A stretch of DNA of 64,000 bases from UBA6623 sp965226435 (lineage in GTDB: Bacteria > Acidobacteriota > Terriglobia > Bryobacterales > UBA6623), in the NCBI GenBank assembly GCA_965226435.1, contig CBDDCY010000007.1:310001-374000 (forward strand). Direction: 5' to 3'. The notes under the pieces are model-generated. The model saw only the letters and a list, made by a program, of their open reading frames with translations. It did no database searches and was not told where the DNA came from. The translations under genes and the position numbers were made by a program. This document shows positions 1-10,505 of this stretch, one piece after another; the first letter of the stretch is position 1, and every line of letters begins with the position of its first letter.

Positions 1-1
1 C

Positions 2-748
2 CTGCCGCAATTGGTTGAGGGCCTGCGCTCCAAAGACACCACGCTGATCGTGGAATCGGTCGAGGCAATCGAAAAGATCGGCGAAATCAGCGTCGGCCCC
101 TCGCTGGTGTTCTTACTGCGTGATCTCGACGAGCGCGTGCAATTGGCGGTCGTCAAAGCCGTAGGGCAATTGCTGGTGCGGCAAGCTATTCCCGAGCTGG
201 TCGGTTTGGTCAAGACGGCGGACGTTAAGAAGATCCGTCGCCAGTCCCTGATCGCGCTCGCCAAGATCCCCGACTCGGGACAACGCACGACGTTCTTACT
301 GTATCTACGCGACAAGGACCATCAAGTTCGCGCCGCGGCCGCCGAAGGTATCGGACGCGCCGCCGAGCCCGGCGATCTGAACGTCATCACCGAAGCATTT
401 GGGCGGGAGAAAAATGAATCGGCACGGCTGTCGGCTGCATTCGCGGCCGTCCACCTTGGCGACCTGAGCCATATCAACTATCTTCTTGACTCGCTCAATT
501 CCACGTTTCATCGGATGGAGGCTCGCCCGTTCTTGGTGGAGTTGGCGCGCAAGCCCGCCGTCCTCGAGAAACTGTACGAGCCGCTCGTCTCGGGTACGAA
601 CGACCAAAAGCGCCACCTAGCGCATGTGCTTTCAATAAGCGGCACGAAGGAGAGCGTCCCTCACCTGGAAAAGCTCACCCACGACCCGGAGCCGCGAGTC
701 GCCCGCGCGGCTATCGAGGCCGTGAAGACCCTTCAGGCGCGGCTGTAG
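2..748 (+). CDS. HEAT-repeat protein, 5' partial
   Basis: The reading frame is open to the left edge, so the N-terminus lies outside the window. The visible part, about 248 residues, is a series of roughly 30-residue helical HEAT repeats with phrases such as VFLLRDLDERVQLAVVKAVG and FLLYLRDKDHQVRAAAAEGIG, where a DxxxxVR turn precedes an Ala-rich helix. HEAT arrays are protein-binding solenoids; no catalytic motif is visible. The next gene downstream also carries a HEAT-like segment, so the two may belong to one unit. Specific function is unknown. Confidence 0.75.
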   Translation: MPQLVEGLRSKDTTLIVESVEAIEKIGEISVGPSLVFLLRDLDERVQLAVVKAVGQLLVRQAIPELVGLVKTADVKKIRRQSLIALAKIPDSGQRTTFLLYLRDKDHQVRAAAAEGIGRAAEPGDLNVITEAFGREKNESARLSAAFAAVHLGDLSHINYLLDSLNSTFHRMEARPFLVELARKPAVLEKLYEPLVSGTNDQKRHLAHVLSISGTKESVPHLEKLTHDPEPRVARAAIEAVKTLQARL

Positions 749-867
749 TGGGAAGCTCACTCAAGCCGCGGCCAAATTTTTCACAGCTCTGAAGACGCCG
801 GACTCGTTGGCGAGACGTGTCGCGACCGCTCACGACCGCAAGTTCCTGGGAATTCGAGAGGGCCCGG

Positions 868-873
868 TATACT
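868..873 (+). promoter_or_regulatory. -10-like box TATACT, 9 nt before the start codon
   Basis: TATACT stands out in a GC-rich context and ends 9 nt before the ATG at 883. No Shine-Dalgarno sequence lies between, which would fit a leaderless or near-leaderless mRNA. No clear -35 was found. Confidence 0.4.
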
Positions 874-882
874 GGTACTCGC

Positions 883-1761
883 ATGTCCGAGCCTTCTCCG
901 GAAACAACCCAACAAGCGGCTTCGCGCAAAGCCACCCTGATGGTTTCGGCCCTCTCAGTGCTGATCGTGTTGATGATGTTTCTGTTCTGGCGTGGGACAT
1001 GGTTCGGACGTGAACTCACCAATGCCGAGATCGGCGAATATCTCACCGACGAGGGGCATCCCCGCCGCGCGCAACACGCCCTATCACGGATTTCCGACCG
1101 TCTGAACCGCGACGACCGTTCAGTTACACAATGGTACCCGGCGGTGATCGATCTCGCCGACCATTCCCTGACTCAACTGAGGGCCAACGTCGCTTGGTTG
1201 ATGGGGCAGGACAACACCGAGCCCGCCTTCCACGCGAAGCTCCGCGAACTCCTCGCGGATCCGGAGCCGCTGGTGCGCCGCAATGCCGCCCTGTCGCTGA
1301 CTCGCTTCCGAGACAACGCCGGACATTCCGAGTTGCGCGCCATGCTCGACGACTACATCGTGCTCAGCCCGCACCAAGGCGTCTTCGTGAACCGCTTGGA
1401 CGAGGGTGATGTCGTTGCCGCAGGCACTCTCATCGCGCGGGTCGAAGTCGAGGGGGCGGAGGAGGCGTTGGAGATCCGCTCGCCGGTTCCCGGTCTTGTC
1501 GAGGAACGTTTGCTGGAAGACGGCGCCGAGATCACGCCCGACACCGAGGTCGTGCGGCTCGGCCCCGATGCATCGCATATTTTCGAGGCCCTGCGCGGCC
1601 TCTACTTGATCGGAACCGAGGAAGACATTGAAGCCGTACGGCGATACTATCGACCGCGAGAGGACATGTCGGCGGGCGTCGTCGAACAGGCGCGGCTTAC
1701 GGTTCAGGCGATTCGTGAACGGGCTTCCCAACAGACGCGAGAGGCGACGCCTGTCAAATAG
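883..1761 (+). CDS. Membrane-anchored HEAT and lipoyl-like domain protein
   Basis: The 292-residue protein has one membrane helix near residues 21-37 (VSALSVLIVLMMFLFW) and then a helical region whose LRELLADPEPLVRRNAALSL segment reads as a HEAT repeat. A beta-rich section around residues 160-235 follows the biotinyl/lipoyl or HlyD-type hairpin pattern (SPHQGVFVNRLDEGDVVAAG ... SPVPGLVEERLLEDGAEI). The usual MKM/DK modification lysine is absent, so cofactor attachment is unlikely. I chose ATG 883 rather than the longer frame because it places the membrane helix near the N-terminus. The first HEAT gene ends 134 nt upstream. A structural or envelope-complex role is an inference. Confidence 0.65.
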   Translation: MSEPSPETTQQAASRKATLMVSALSVLIVLMMFLFWRGTWFGRELTNAEIGEYLTDEGHPRRAQHALSRISDRLNRDDRSVTQWYPAVIDLADHSLTQLRANVAWLMGQDNTEPAFHAKLRELLADPEPLVRRNAALSLTRFRDNAGHSELRAMLDDYIVLSPHQGVFVNRLDEGDVVAAGTLIARVEVEGAEEALEIRSPVPGLVEERLLEDGAEITPDTEVVRLGPDASHIFEALRGLYLIGTEEDIEAVRRYYRPREDMSAGVVEQARLTVQAIRERASQQTREATPVK

Positions 1762-1986
1762 GTTGTATTGAGACACGGAACGGTCATCGGCGGACTGTCA
1801 CCGGCTCGCAGGCCTGAATTCGCGGGCGGCGATCCAAGACCCGCCCCGATGACTCGGGGCGTGGCAAGCTGGAGCCTCACGCCACGTCGGGGGCATCGGC
1901 TACGAGGAGATTGCCGGGTAGTTGCCGAGGAGTTCGTGTCGCTGATCGTGGCGTTCATAAAACCGCCGCGAAAATGAGGGCCGGCG

Positions 1987-2091
1987 TGTTCCCGCCGCCC
2001 TTTCAGGGCTCCCCCAGGTGGGGCGCGTACCCAGGGTTCCGCTTCGCTTCACCCTGGGCTATTATTCCCGCCGCCGCTTCGCGGCTCAAGA
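1987..2091. repeat. Triple-hairpin intergenic repeat, copy 1
   Basis: Three hairpins lie in a row: GCCCTTTCAGGGC, then arms CCCAGGGT/ACCCTGGG around a TTC-containing loop, then GCCGCTTCGCGGC. Related copies lie near 12277, 25669, 34609 and 37369. This one sits between convergent genes, where it could also act as a terminator. The rest of the gap (1762-1986) shows no supported feature. Confidence 0.8.
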
Positions 2092-2107
2092 TTTTCCGAA
2101 GAGGGGC

Positions 2108-3534
<1,427 letters not shown>

Positions 3535-3535
<1 letters not shown>

Positions 3536-5790
3536 TATTGCGCCAAGGTCCTTTCGAGTGACGTGGCCCAGGTTTCTTGCAACTCGTCGACGGACCGATC
3601 GAACAACTCAGCACCATTGACCGAAACGGTGAGCCGCCCCTCGACGGTTTCCCCGATCTCGATCGCCTCGACGTCGCCATCGGCCGCCGCCGCGAGGACA
3701 TCGCCGAGAGCATCATTCGTGACCGACAGCAAGATCCGCGACGGCGCTTCGTGAAACAGCAAATAGTGCGCTGGTATTTCGGAATCAAGCTCGATCGCCG
3801 CGCCGATGCTCGCGCCGCCAAACGACGATTCCGCGGCGGCGACAGCCAGCCCGCCGTCACTGAGGTCGTGCGCCGATTCCGCCAAACCCGCCTTCACGAT
3901 GCGGCGGGCCGCCGAATGCACACGCTTCTCATAATCCATATCGAGCGCGGGAGGCAATCCCCAGACCTCGCCGACGATAACCTTGGCGTATTGCGAACTT
4001 CCAAAACGCCGCTCGATTTGCGCGTCGGGGCCGGCCGCGGTCGGCAGAAGTCCGCCCAGCAAGACCAGCCGGCGGCCGGGTTGCCGGAAATGAATGCCGG
4101 GCGGAGGGTCTTGGTGAGCGACCAGTCCGACAATGCCCATCACCGGCGTCGGGTAGATGCCCTCTCCCAGGGTTTCGTTATAGAGGCTGACGTTGCCGCC
4201 GGTAATCGGCGTTTCGAAATGCCGGCAAGCCTCGCCGATTCCTTCGATGGTTTCGATGAGTTGGGCCATGATCTCGGGCTTTTCGGGGTTGCCGAAATTG
4301 AGGCAGTTCGTCGCCGCCATCGGCTCGGCCCCGACCGCGGCGAGATTGCGGCAACACTCGGCCACGGCCAGCTTGACGCCTTCGCGAGGGTCGAGCGCGC
4401 AGAATCGCCCGTTGCCGTCGAGCGCCATGGCCAGCGAAACGCCGGCTTCCTTGACGCGCACCACCGCCGCATCGCCTCCCGGGCCCGCCGTGGTATTCGT
4501 GCGCACCATGTAGTCGTATTGCTCGAAGATCCAGCGTTTGGAACAGATGTCGGGCGAGGCAAGCAGCGTCGCGAGCGCGTCGCCGAAGCCCGCGGTTTCC
4601 GACAGATCGATCTTGGGGCCGTCGAGCGGCGCGGTGCGCGGCGGCGTCGAAGCCGGCCGGTCGTAGAGCGGCGCGTCGTCGGTTAGCAGAGGATTGGGAA
4701 TCTCGGCGACCAACTCGCCGTGATTGTTGACGCGCAGCAGGCCGTCGCCGGTGACGACGCCGATCTCGGCCGCGTCCAAACCCCATTTGCGGAAGACGTC
4801 ATAGACTTCCTGCTCGCGGCCGCGCTCGGCGACGAGCAGCATTCGTTCTTGTGATTCCGACAGCATGATCTCGTAGGGCGTCATGCCGCTTTCGCGCTGC
4901 GGGACGTGCTTCAGATCGATCTCGATGCCGCTGCCGCCGCGGCCGCCCATCTCGCAGGTCGAACAGGTCAAACCCGCCGCCCCCATGTCTTGAATGCCCT
5001 CGATCGCGCCCGTTTCCATGGCTTCGAGGCAGGCCTCGAGCAGCAGCTTTTCGAGAAACGGGTCTCCGACTTGGACATTGGGACGCTTCTCTTCCGATTC
5101 TTCGTCGAATTCGCTCGACGCCATCGAGGCCCCGTGGATGCCGTCCTTACCCGTTTTGGCTCCGACGTAAATGACCGGGTTGCCGACGCCCGACGCTTGC
5201 CCGAAGAAAATCTTGTCTTTGCGAAAGATGCCCAACGCGAAAGCATTGACCAGCGGATTGCCATCGTAGCCGGGTTCGAAAATACACTCGCCGCCGATGG
5301 TGGGGACGCCGAAGCAATTGCCGTAGTGGCTGATGCCGCCGACGACTCCGCTGACGATATGGCGGTTGCGGGGGCCGGTTTCGGGGTCGTTGAGCGCGCC
5401 GAAGCGCAGGGAGTCCATCACGGCGATCGGCCGTGCTCCCATGGTGAAGATGTCGCGGAGAATGCCGCCGACGCCTGTCGCGGCTCCTTGAAACGGTTCG
5501 ATGAAGCTGGGATGGTTGTGCGACTCGATCTTGAAGGCCGCCGCCCAACCGCCGCCGATATCGATAATGCCGGCGTTTTCACCGGGACCGACGAGCACGC
5601 TGCCGCCCTCGGTCGGCAGCTTTTTCAAATGCAGGCGCGAACTCTTGTAAGAGCAGTGCTCGCTCCACATCACGCTGATAATGCCTAGTTCGGTGAAGGT
5701 CGGCTCGCGGCCGAGGCGTTCGAGGACGCGGCTGTACTCTTCGGGGGTCAGCCCGTGTTGTGCGATTAGATCGGCGGTCAACGTGGCCAT
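3535..5790 (-). CDS. purL: Phosphoribosylformylglycinamidine synthase subunit PurL
   Basis: PurL is the ATP-dependent synthetase subunit converting FGAR to FGAM, using ammonia delivered by PurQ. At 751 residues it is the small PurL form rather than the ~1300-residue fused enzyme. The N-terminal LTPEEYSRVLERLGREPTFTELGIISVMWSEHCSYKSS block, the SHNHPSF motif and the GVGGILRDIF glycine segment are characteristic. The small form normally works in a PurL-PurQ-PurS complex. PurQ is immediately upstream, but no PurS frame lies next to it. The stop codon overlaps the purF start by one base. Confidence 0.97.
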
Positions 5791-5803
5791 CGTGCTATTT
5801 CGA

Positions 5804-6505
5804 TCAGCGAGCCGCGCCGACCAGGGCGGCGGTCATGGAATGAAATACGGCCAGCCCGTCGGTCGACCCCATGGCGGGGTCAGAGGCCCGCTCGGGGTGC
5901 GGCATCATGCCCATCACGTTGCGGCCTTCGCTCAAAACGCCCGCGATGTTGCGCAGCGAGCCGTTGGGGTTAGCCGCATCGGTGACGCGGCCTGCGGCGT
6001 CGCAATAACGGAACGCCACGCGGTCTTGGTTTTCGAGCTGATCGAGGGTGGCTTCGTCGGCGTGGTAGCAGCCGTCGCCGTGGGCGATGGGAACCGCCAG
6101 CGGGCTGTCAGCTTCCGCCATGTTGGTAAAAGGCGAGTCGAGCGTCGCCGTTTTCAGATGAACCGTTCGGCAGACGAAGCGAAGGTCGCGGTTGCGGATC
6201 AACGCGCCGGGCAACAGGCCGCTCTCGACCAGAACTTGAAAGCCGTTGCAGATGCCGATCACGAGCCCGCCCGAGTCGGCGAACTTCTTGACCGCTCCAA
6301 TAACTGGAGAAAAGCGCGCGATCGCCCCGGGGCGCAGGTAGTCTCCGTAGGAGAACCCGCCCGGCAACAGCACTGCATCGAGACCCGATAGGTCCTCCGA
6401 CTCATGCCAGACGAGCGAGGCCTCGCGGCCGAGGTTGGTCTCCACGGCATAGTAGGCATCGTGATCGCAGTTGGAACCGGGAAACAAGACAACGCCGAAT
6501 TTCAT
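5804..6505 (-). CDS. purQ: Phosphoribosylformylglycinamidine synthase subunit PurQ
   Basis: PurQ is the class I glutaminase subunit feeding ammonia to PurL. The 233-residue protein begins with MKFGVVLFPGSNCD, contains the LPGGFSYGDYLRPG segment, the nucleophile Cys86 in GICNGFQ, and the His/Glu pair in MMPHPER near the C-terminus. It is the first gene of the minus-strand purQ-purL-purF block, with 13 nt to purL. The promoter should lie in the 288-nt gap shared with the divergent gene at 6794; I see no convincing riboswitch there. Confidence 0.97.
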   Translation of the reverse strand: MKFGVVLFPGSNCDHDAYYAVETNLGREASLVWHESEDLSGLDAVLLPGGFSYGDYLRPGAIARFSPVIGAVKKFADSGGLVIGICNGFQVLVESGLLPGALIRNRDLRFVCRTVHLKTATLDSPFTNMAEADSPLAVPIAHGDGCYHADEATLDQLENQDRVAFRYCDAAGRVTDAANPNGSLRNIAGVLSEGRNVMGMMPHPERASDPAMGSTDGLAVFHSMTAALVGAAR

Positions 6506-6793
6506 GGGCCCTTTCCTGGGAACCGAGAGGGCGAATCACCCGGGACTCGTTCCGCAAACGATGAAGAAAAGAATCCGGACGCAACACGGGGGTGAGGGGA
6601 GTTTCCGAAGAGTCCGATCACCCGAGTGAGGTTCACGATCGCTGATATTTCCTGGGAAGCTTGAAGGGAAGCTTCAGTGTAACATTTCGGCGCGGGGAGG
6701 GGATTGCCGGCGGCCGGCGTTGTTTCGCTGTCTCCCCGGAGTGGAGTACGATGTTGAGTTGCCGCCGTCGGGCGGCCCGGAGGAACCGATTCC

Positions 6794-7876
6794 ATGACGT
6801 CTACCCAGCAATCACAACCGCGAAATTCTCTCAACCGCCGAACCTGGTTGAAGACGGCCGTTCTCGGAGCCGCGTCGGCGCTGGCGGTCCCGGCCGCCGA
6901 GCGGGATTGGAGCGGCAAGAACCCGATCCGCTACCCCGATCCCGACATTGTCGTTCTCGACAAGCGTTTCGCCCAATACAAGTTGGGCAATACGCCGATC
7001 CAGCGTTTGCACACCGGGACCCTGTGGGCCGAAGGACCCGCCTGGAACGGCGTGGGGCGCTATCTCGTATGGAGTGACATCCCCAACGACGTGCAGTACC
7101 GTTGGCTTGAGGAAGACGGTCACGTCAGTGTTTTCCGCAACCCGGCCGGCAACAGCAACGGCAACACCTTCGACTATGAGGGCCGCCAGATTTCTTGCGA
7201 GCACGGCAATCGCCGCGTGGTTCGCTACGAGTACAACGGCACGACGACCGTGTTGGCCGACGAATGGCAAGGCAAGCGCTTGAACGCCCCTAATGACGCC
7301 ATTGTTCACCCCGACGGCGGTGTCTGGTTTACCGACCCGGGTTACGGCAGCTTGATGCACTACGAGGGCAACAAAGGGCCGCTTGAAATCAAGGAGGCCG
7401 TTTACCGCATCGACCCCGCCTCGGGCAAGATGGAAATGGTCACCGATGAAATCTACAAGCCCAACGGGCTCTGTTTTTCTCCCGACTACGAGAAGCTCTA
7501 CATTGCCGATACCGGCTCGTCCCATTACCCGGAAGCCGCCAAGGAAATTAAGGTGTGGGACATCGTTGACAAGAAGAGCCTGCGCAACGGCAAGCGCTTT
7601 GTGTCGATGGAACTCGAAGGTGTGGGGGCGGGCCAAGCCGACGGTATTCGCGCCGATGTGGACGGCAATGTCTGGTCCAGCGCCGGGTGGGTCGGCGACG
7701 GCTACGACGGCGTGCATATCTTCGCGCCCGACGGTGCTCGGATCGGACAGATCCGGCTGCCCGAGATGTGCTCGAACGTCTGTTTCGGAGGGAGAAAGCG
7801 CAACCGGTTATTCATGACCGGCAGCCAGTCACTCTACGCGGTTTATGTGGAGACGCAGGGGGCGCATATTACTTGA
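6794..7876 (+). CDS. SMP-30/gluconolactonase family protein, Tat-exported
   Basis: The N-terminus carries an NRRTWLK twin-arginine motif and a hydrophobic stretch ending in AVPAAE, so export by Tat is expected. The mature part is a six-bladed propeller of the SMP-30/gluconolaconase family: EGPAWNG near residue 75 supplies the metal-binding Glu, LNAPND and KPNGLCFSPD supply the Asn ligands, and ADGIRADVDGN lies in the last blades. Family members hydrolyse sugar lactones with a divalent metal; the substrate here is unknown. A GGAGGA ribosome site lies 9 nt before the ATG. It is divergent from purQ and not obviously in an operon. Confidence 0.85.
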   Translation: MTSTQQSQPRNSLNRRTWLKTAVLGAASALAVPAAERDWSGKNPIRYPDPDIVVLDKRFAQYKLGNTPIQRLHTGTLWAEGPAWNGVGRYLVWSDIPNDVQYRWLEEDGHVSVFRNPAGNSNGNTFDYEGRQISCEHGNRRVVRYEYNGTTTVLADEWQGKRLNAPNDAIVHPDGGVWFTDPGYGSLMHYEGNKGPLEIKEAVYRIDPASGKMEMVTDEIYKPNGLCFSPDYEKLYIADTGSSHYPEAAKEIKVWDIVDKKSLRNGKRFVSMELEGVGAGQADGIRADVDGNVWSSAGWVGDGYDGVHIFAPDGARIGQIRLPEMCSNVCFGGRKRNRLFMTGSQSLYAVYVETQGAHIT

Positions 7877-7907
7877 CGCGGGTTGCCGAGGTAGGTGAAC
7901 GGTGAGC

Positions 7908-8082
7908 CGTGAGCCGTGAACCGTGAACCGAGTCGACGGGGAACCGGCCGGGTGACGATTCAGGTGTCGCTGCGGCACGTCCGAGCCGGCGGCTAAGCTC
8001 CTCATTCGTAGACGCGTCAGTAGCGACGAACACTTGTGTTGTCCGCGCGGTCGGTCCTCTCACTCGGTTCACGGCTCACGGT
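7908..8082. repeat. Inverted repeat built from CCGTGAGCCGTGAACCG
   Basis: The 17-base CCGTGAGCCGTGAACCG at 7908-7924 is repeated perfectly in inverted orientation at 8066-8082. The left side is an array of GTGAACCGTGAGCC-type units. Degenerate relatives occur near 37260-37305 and 54249-54270. It fills most of the gap between the lactonase and ABC genes. Confidence 0.7.
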
Positions 8083-8127
8083 TGACGTACTTCAGCGACA
8101 CGGACCCCCTGTGTTATCGTGCGGAGG

Positions 8128-9090
8128 ATGTCGATCACACCGGCCATCGAGGTGCGCGGACTCGGGTTTGCCTATAACGGGACGCCCGCTCTGCGCGACG
8201 TAAGCTTTTCGGTCGAGCGCGGCGAGATCTTTGGTTTGCTCGGCCCCAACGGGGGCGGCAAGACGACGTTGTTCCGGATTCTGTCGACCCTGCTCCCGGC
8301 CGAGCGGGGCGCCGCGTCGGTCTTCGGGGCCGACGTGGCGAGCGATCCGATAGCGGTGCGACGCCGGATCGGTGTTGTTTTTCAGAACCAGAGTCTCGAC
8401 CGCCGCCTCACGGCGCGGGAAAACCTTCAGCACCAGGGGCATCTCTACGGCTTAAGCGGCTCACGGCTCGCTTCGCGCATCGACGAACTTCTCGAACGGA
8501 TGGGACTCGCCGATCGGAAAGACGACGTCGTCGAAACGCTTTCGGGCGGCTTGCGCCAACGCGTTGAGCTTGCGAAAGGTCTGCTGCACGGTCCCGAGTT
8601 GCTCTTGTTGGACGAGCCGAGCACGGGCGTTGACCCGGCCGCGCGGCTGCAATTTTGGGAATATCTTTGTCTTCTGCGCGACAAGGAAAACGTGACCGTG
8701 TTGCTGACGACTCACCTGCTCGAGGAAGCCGACAAGTGCAGTCGGCTGGGCATTCTCGATCGCGGCTCGCTGGTCGCCGAGGGGACGCCCGACGAGTTGA
8801 AAAGCCGCATCGGCGGCGAGATGGTGTCGTTGGTCGGAGACGATCCGCAAGCCCTCGCCGACGAACTCTCTCAACAGCTTGCCATCAGTCCTCAAATCGT
8901 CGATCACACCGTGCGCTTCGAACACGCGCGGGGGTCTCAACTCGTTGCCCGTCTGATGGAGAACGCGCAAGGGCGCATTCATTCGGTTACGGTCTCGAAG
9001 CCGACCCTCGAGGACGTCTTCATCCGAATGACCGGGCGGCGTTTCGCCGAGGACGCTTCGGAAGAGACGGCGTCCAACGATCAGCGATAG
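8128..9090 (+). CDS. ABC transporter ATP-binding protein
   Basis: This is a complete ABC-2 type nucleotide-binding subunit of about 320 residues. Walker A is GPNGGGKTT, the signature is LSGGLRQRVELAKG, Walker B is LLLDEPSTGVDP and the switch histidine is in TTHLLEEADKCSRLG. The C-terminal extension (ALADELSQQL onward) resembles the DUF4162-like tail of exporter ATPases. The start is uncertain: ATG 8128 has a GGAGG directly against it, and a GTG nine bases upstream is possible. It is followed after 59 nt by its permease and then by a DUF420 gene, a set seen next to cytochrome oxidase assembly genes in other bacteria. Confidence 0.92.
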   Translation: MSITPAIEVRGLGFAYNGTPALRDVSFSVERGEIFGLLGPNGGGKTTLFRILSTLLPAERGAASVFGADVASDPIAVRRRIGVVFQNQSLDRRLTARENLQHQGHLYGLSGSRLASRIDELLERMGLADRKDDVVETLSGGLRQRVELAKGLLHGPELLLLDEPSTGVDPAARLQFWEYLCLLRDKENVTVLLTTHLLEEADKCSRLGILDRGSLVAEGTPDELKSRIGGEMVSLVGDDPQALADELSQQLAISPQIVDHTVRFEHARGSQLVARLMENAQGRIHSVTVSKPTLEDVFIRMTGRRFAEDASEETASNDQR

Positions 9091-9149
9091 AATAAGGGAG
9101 CCGATCGGGGGAGAGTCGTCTCGCCCGCCGGCCGTTGTTCCGCTGTCTC

Positions 9150-10016
9150 ATGGCTGATTCCGGATCCACTCTTGCCGCCCCGCCCGTGAAGGGAACGGTT
9201 GAAGACGCGCCGTCGGCACCCGGCCCGCGGCTCGCCCGGCCTCGCTTTTGGTTGAGCGTGGGCACGCTTTGTTTCCGGGAGATTCGTGGCTTCTACCGCC
9301 AGCGAAGCCGCGTGGTCGGCACGTTGGCGACGCCGTTGCTGTTTTGGTTGCTGTTGGGGTCGGGTTTTGCGCATTCGTTCGGGACGAGTGGCTCGGGCGG
9401 GGGCGCGATGGAGTTCTTTTTCCCCGGCATGATGACGATGGTCGTTCTTTTCACGGCCATCTTTTCGAACATCTCGATTATCGAAGACCGCCGCGAGGGC
9501 TTTTTGTTGTCGGTGCTGGCGGCGCCTGTTTCGCGGGCGGCGTTGGTGCTGGGCAAAGTGCTGGGGGCGACGGCGATTGGTTTATTCCAAGGGATCGTCT
9601 TTTTGCTGCCGGCTCCGTTCATGGGCCTTGCCGTTGACCCGGCGAAGCTGCCGGCGATCTTCGCGGTCATTGTCGGCATGTCGCTGGGCTTGACGGCGTT
9701 GGGATTCTTTTTCGCGTGGTGGTTGAATTCGGTCCAAGGTTTTCACGCCATCATGAACGTTGTGCTGATGCCGCTGTGGATTCTGTCCGGCGCCATTTTC
9801 CCGGCTGCCGGGGCGGCCGTGTGGATGCAATGGGTGATGAAGGCCAACCCGCTTGGTTACGGCGTGACGGCTTTGCGTAGTCTCTTCCCCGGTTCGCGCG
9901 CCGACGACGGACCGTCGCTGTTGGTGTGTGGCGTTGTGCTCGCCGTATTCGCCGCGGTGACGCTGGCGGCGGCTTTTTATCAAGTGAATCGCGCCTCGGC
10001 CCGCCAACTTTCCTGA
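9150..10016 (+). CDS. ABC-2 type transporter permease
   Basis: The 288-residue integral membrane protein has about six hydrophobic segments and the ABC-2 family layout: an N-terminal cytoplasmic segment with CFREIRGFYRQRSRVVGTLATP, the EFFFPGMMTMVVLF core, the IIEDRREGFLLSVLAAPVSR coupling loop, and the C-terminal MPLWILSGAIFPAAGA segment. It would form the membrane channel for the preceding ATPase. Substrate is not evident. ATG 9150 is preferred over an upstream TTG. The DUF420 gene begins 48 nt downstream, suggesting one transcript. Confidence 0.9.
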   Translation: MADSGSTLAAPPVKGTVEDAPSAPGPRLARPRFWLSVGTLCFREIRGFYRQRSRVVGTLATPLLFWLLLGSGFAHSFGTSGSGGGAMEFFFPGMMTMVVLFTAIFSNISIIEDRREGFLLSVLAAPVSRAALVLGKVLGATAIGLFQGIVFLLPAPFMGLAVDPAKLPAIFAVIVGMSLGLTALGFFFAWWLNSVQGFHAIMNVVLMPLWILSGAIFPAAGAAVWMQWVMKANPLGYGVTALRSLFPGSRADDGPSLLVCGVVLAVFAAVTLAAAFYQVNRASARQLS

Positions 10017-10063
10017 AAGGCACGACCCGGCCTCGGTCGGGCGCAACGACCGCACCGCAAGCT

Positions 10064-10477
10064 ATGGACTTCCGTGATCTTCCGGCGCTCAACGCAGCCT
10101 TGAACGCAGTGAGCGCGGTGCTGCTCGGCGCCGGTTACGTTTTCATTCGCCAAGGCCAAAGGGATCGCCACCGCTTTTGCATGATCGGCGCTTTCGGCGT
10201 TTCGTGTCTCTTCCTGACGAGCTACCTGGTTTATCACTTCGAGGTCGGCTCGGTGCCCTTCACGAAACAGGGTTGGGTGCGGCCACTCTATTTCACGATC
10301 TTGATCACCCACGTCGTACTGGCGGTGGCGATTGTTCCGTTGGTTTTGGTTACGCTGTCGCGGGCGCTCAAAGAACGTTTCGACAAGCATCGCGCGATTG
10401 CGCGCTGGACTTTGCCGCTGTGGCTTTACGTCTCGGTCACCGGTGTGGTGATCTATTGGATGCTCTATCTTATGTAG
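10064..10477 (+). CDS. DUF420 family membrane protein (CtaM/YozB-like)
   Basis: The 137-residue protein has four or five membrane helices. The pattern RHRFCMIGAFGVSCLFL...SYLVYHF, ITHVVLA and DKHRAIARWTLPLWLYVSVTGVVIYWML matches DUF420, whose members include CtaM/YozB-type factors needed for heme-copper oxidase maturation. Histidines at the membrane boundaries are typical of the family. It is the third gene after an ABC-2 ATPase and permease. That context suggests cofactor or protein handling for a terminal oxidase, but no oxidase gene is in the window, so this is an inference. Confidence 0.8.
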   Translation: MDFRDLPALNAALNAVSAVLLGAGYVFIRQGQRDRHRFCMIGAFGVSCLFLTSYLVYHFEVGSVPFTKQGWVRPLYFTILITHVVLAVAIVPLVLVTLSRALKERFDKHRAIARWTLPLWLYVSVTGVVIYWMLYLM

Positions 10478-10505
10478 CCGCGGTCGAGCCGGCCGGAGCA
10501 CGTTC

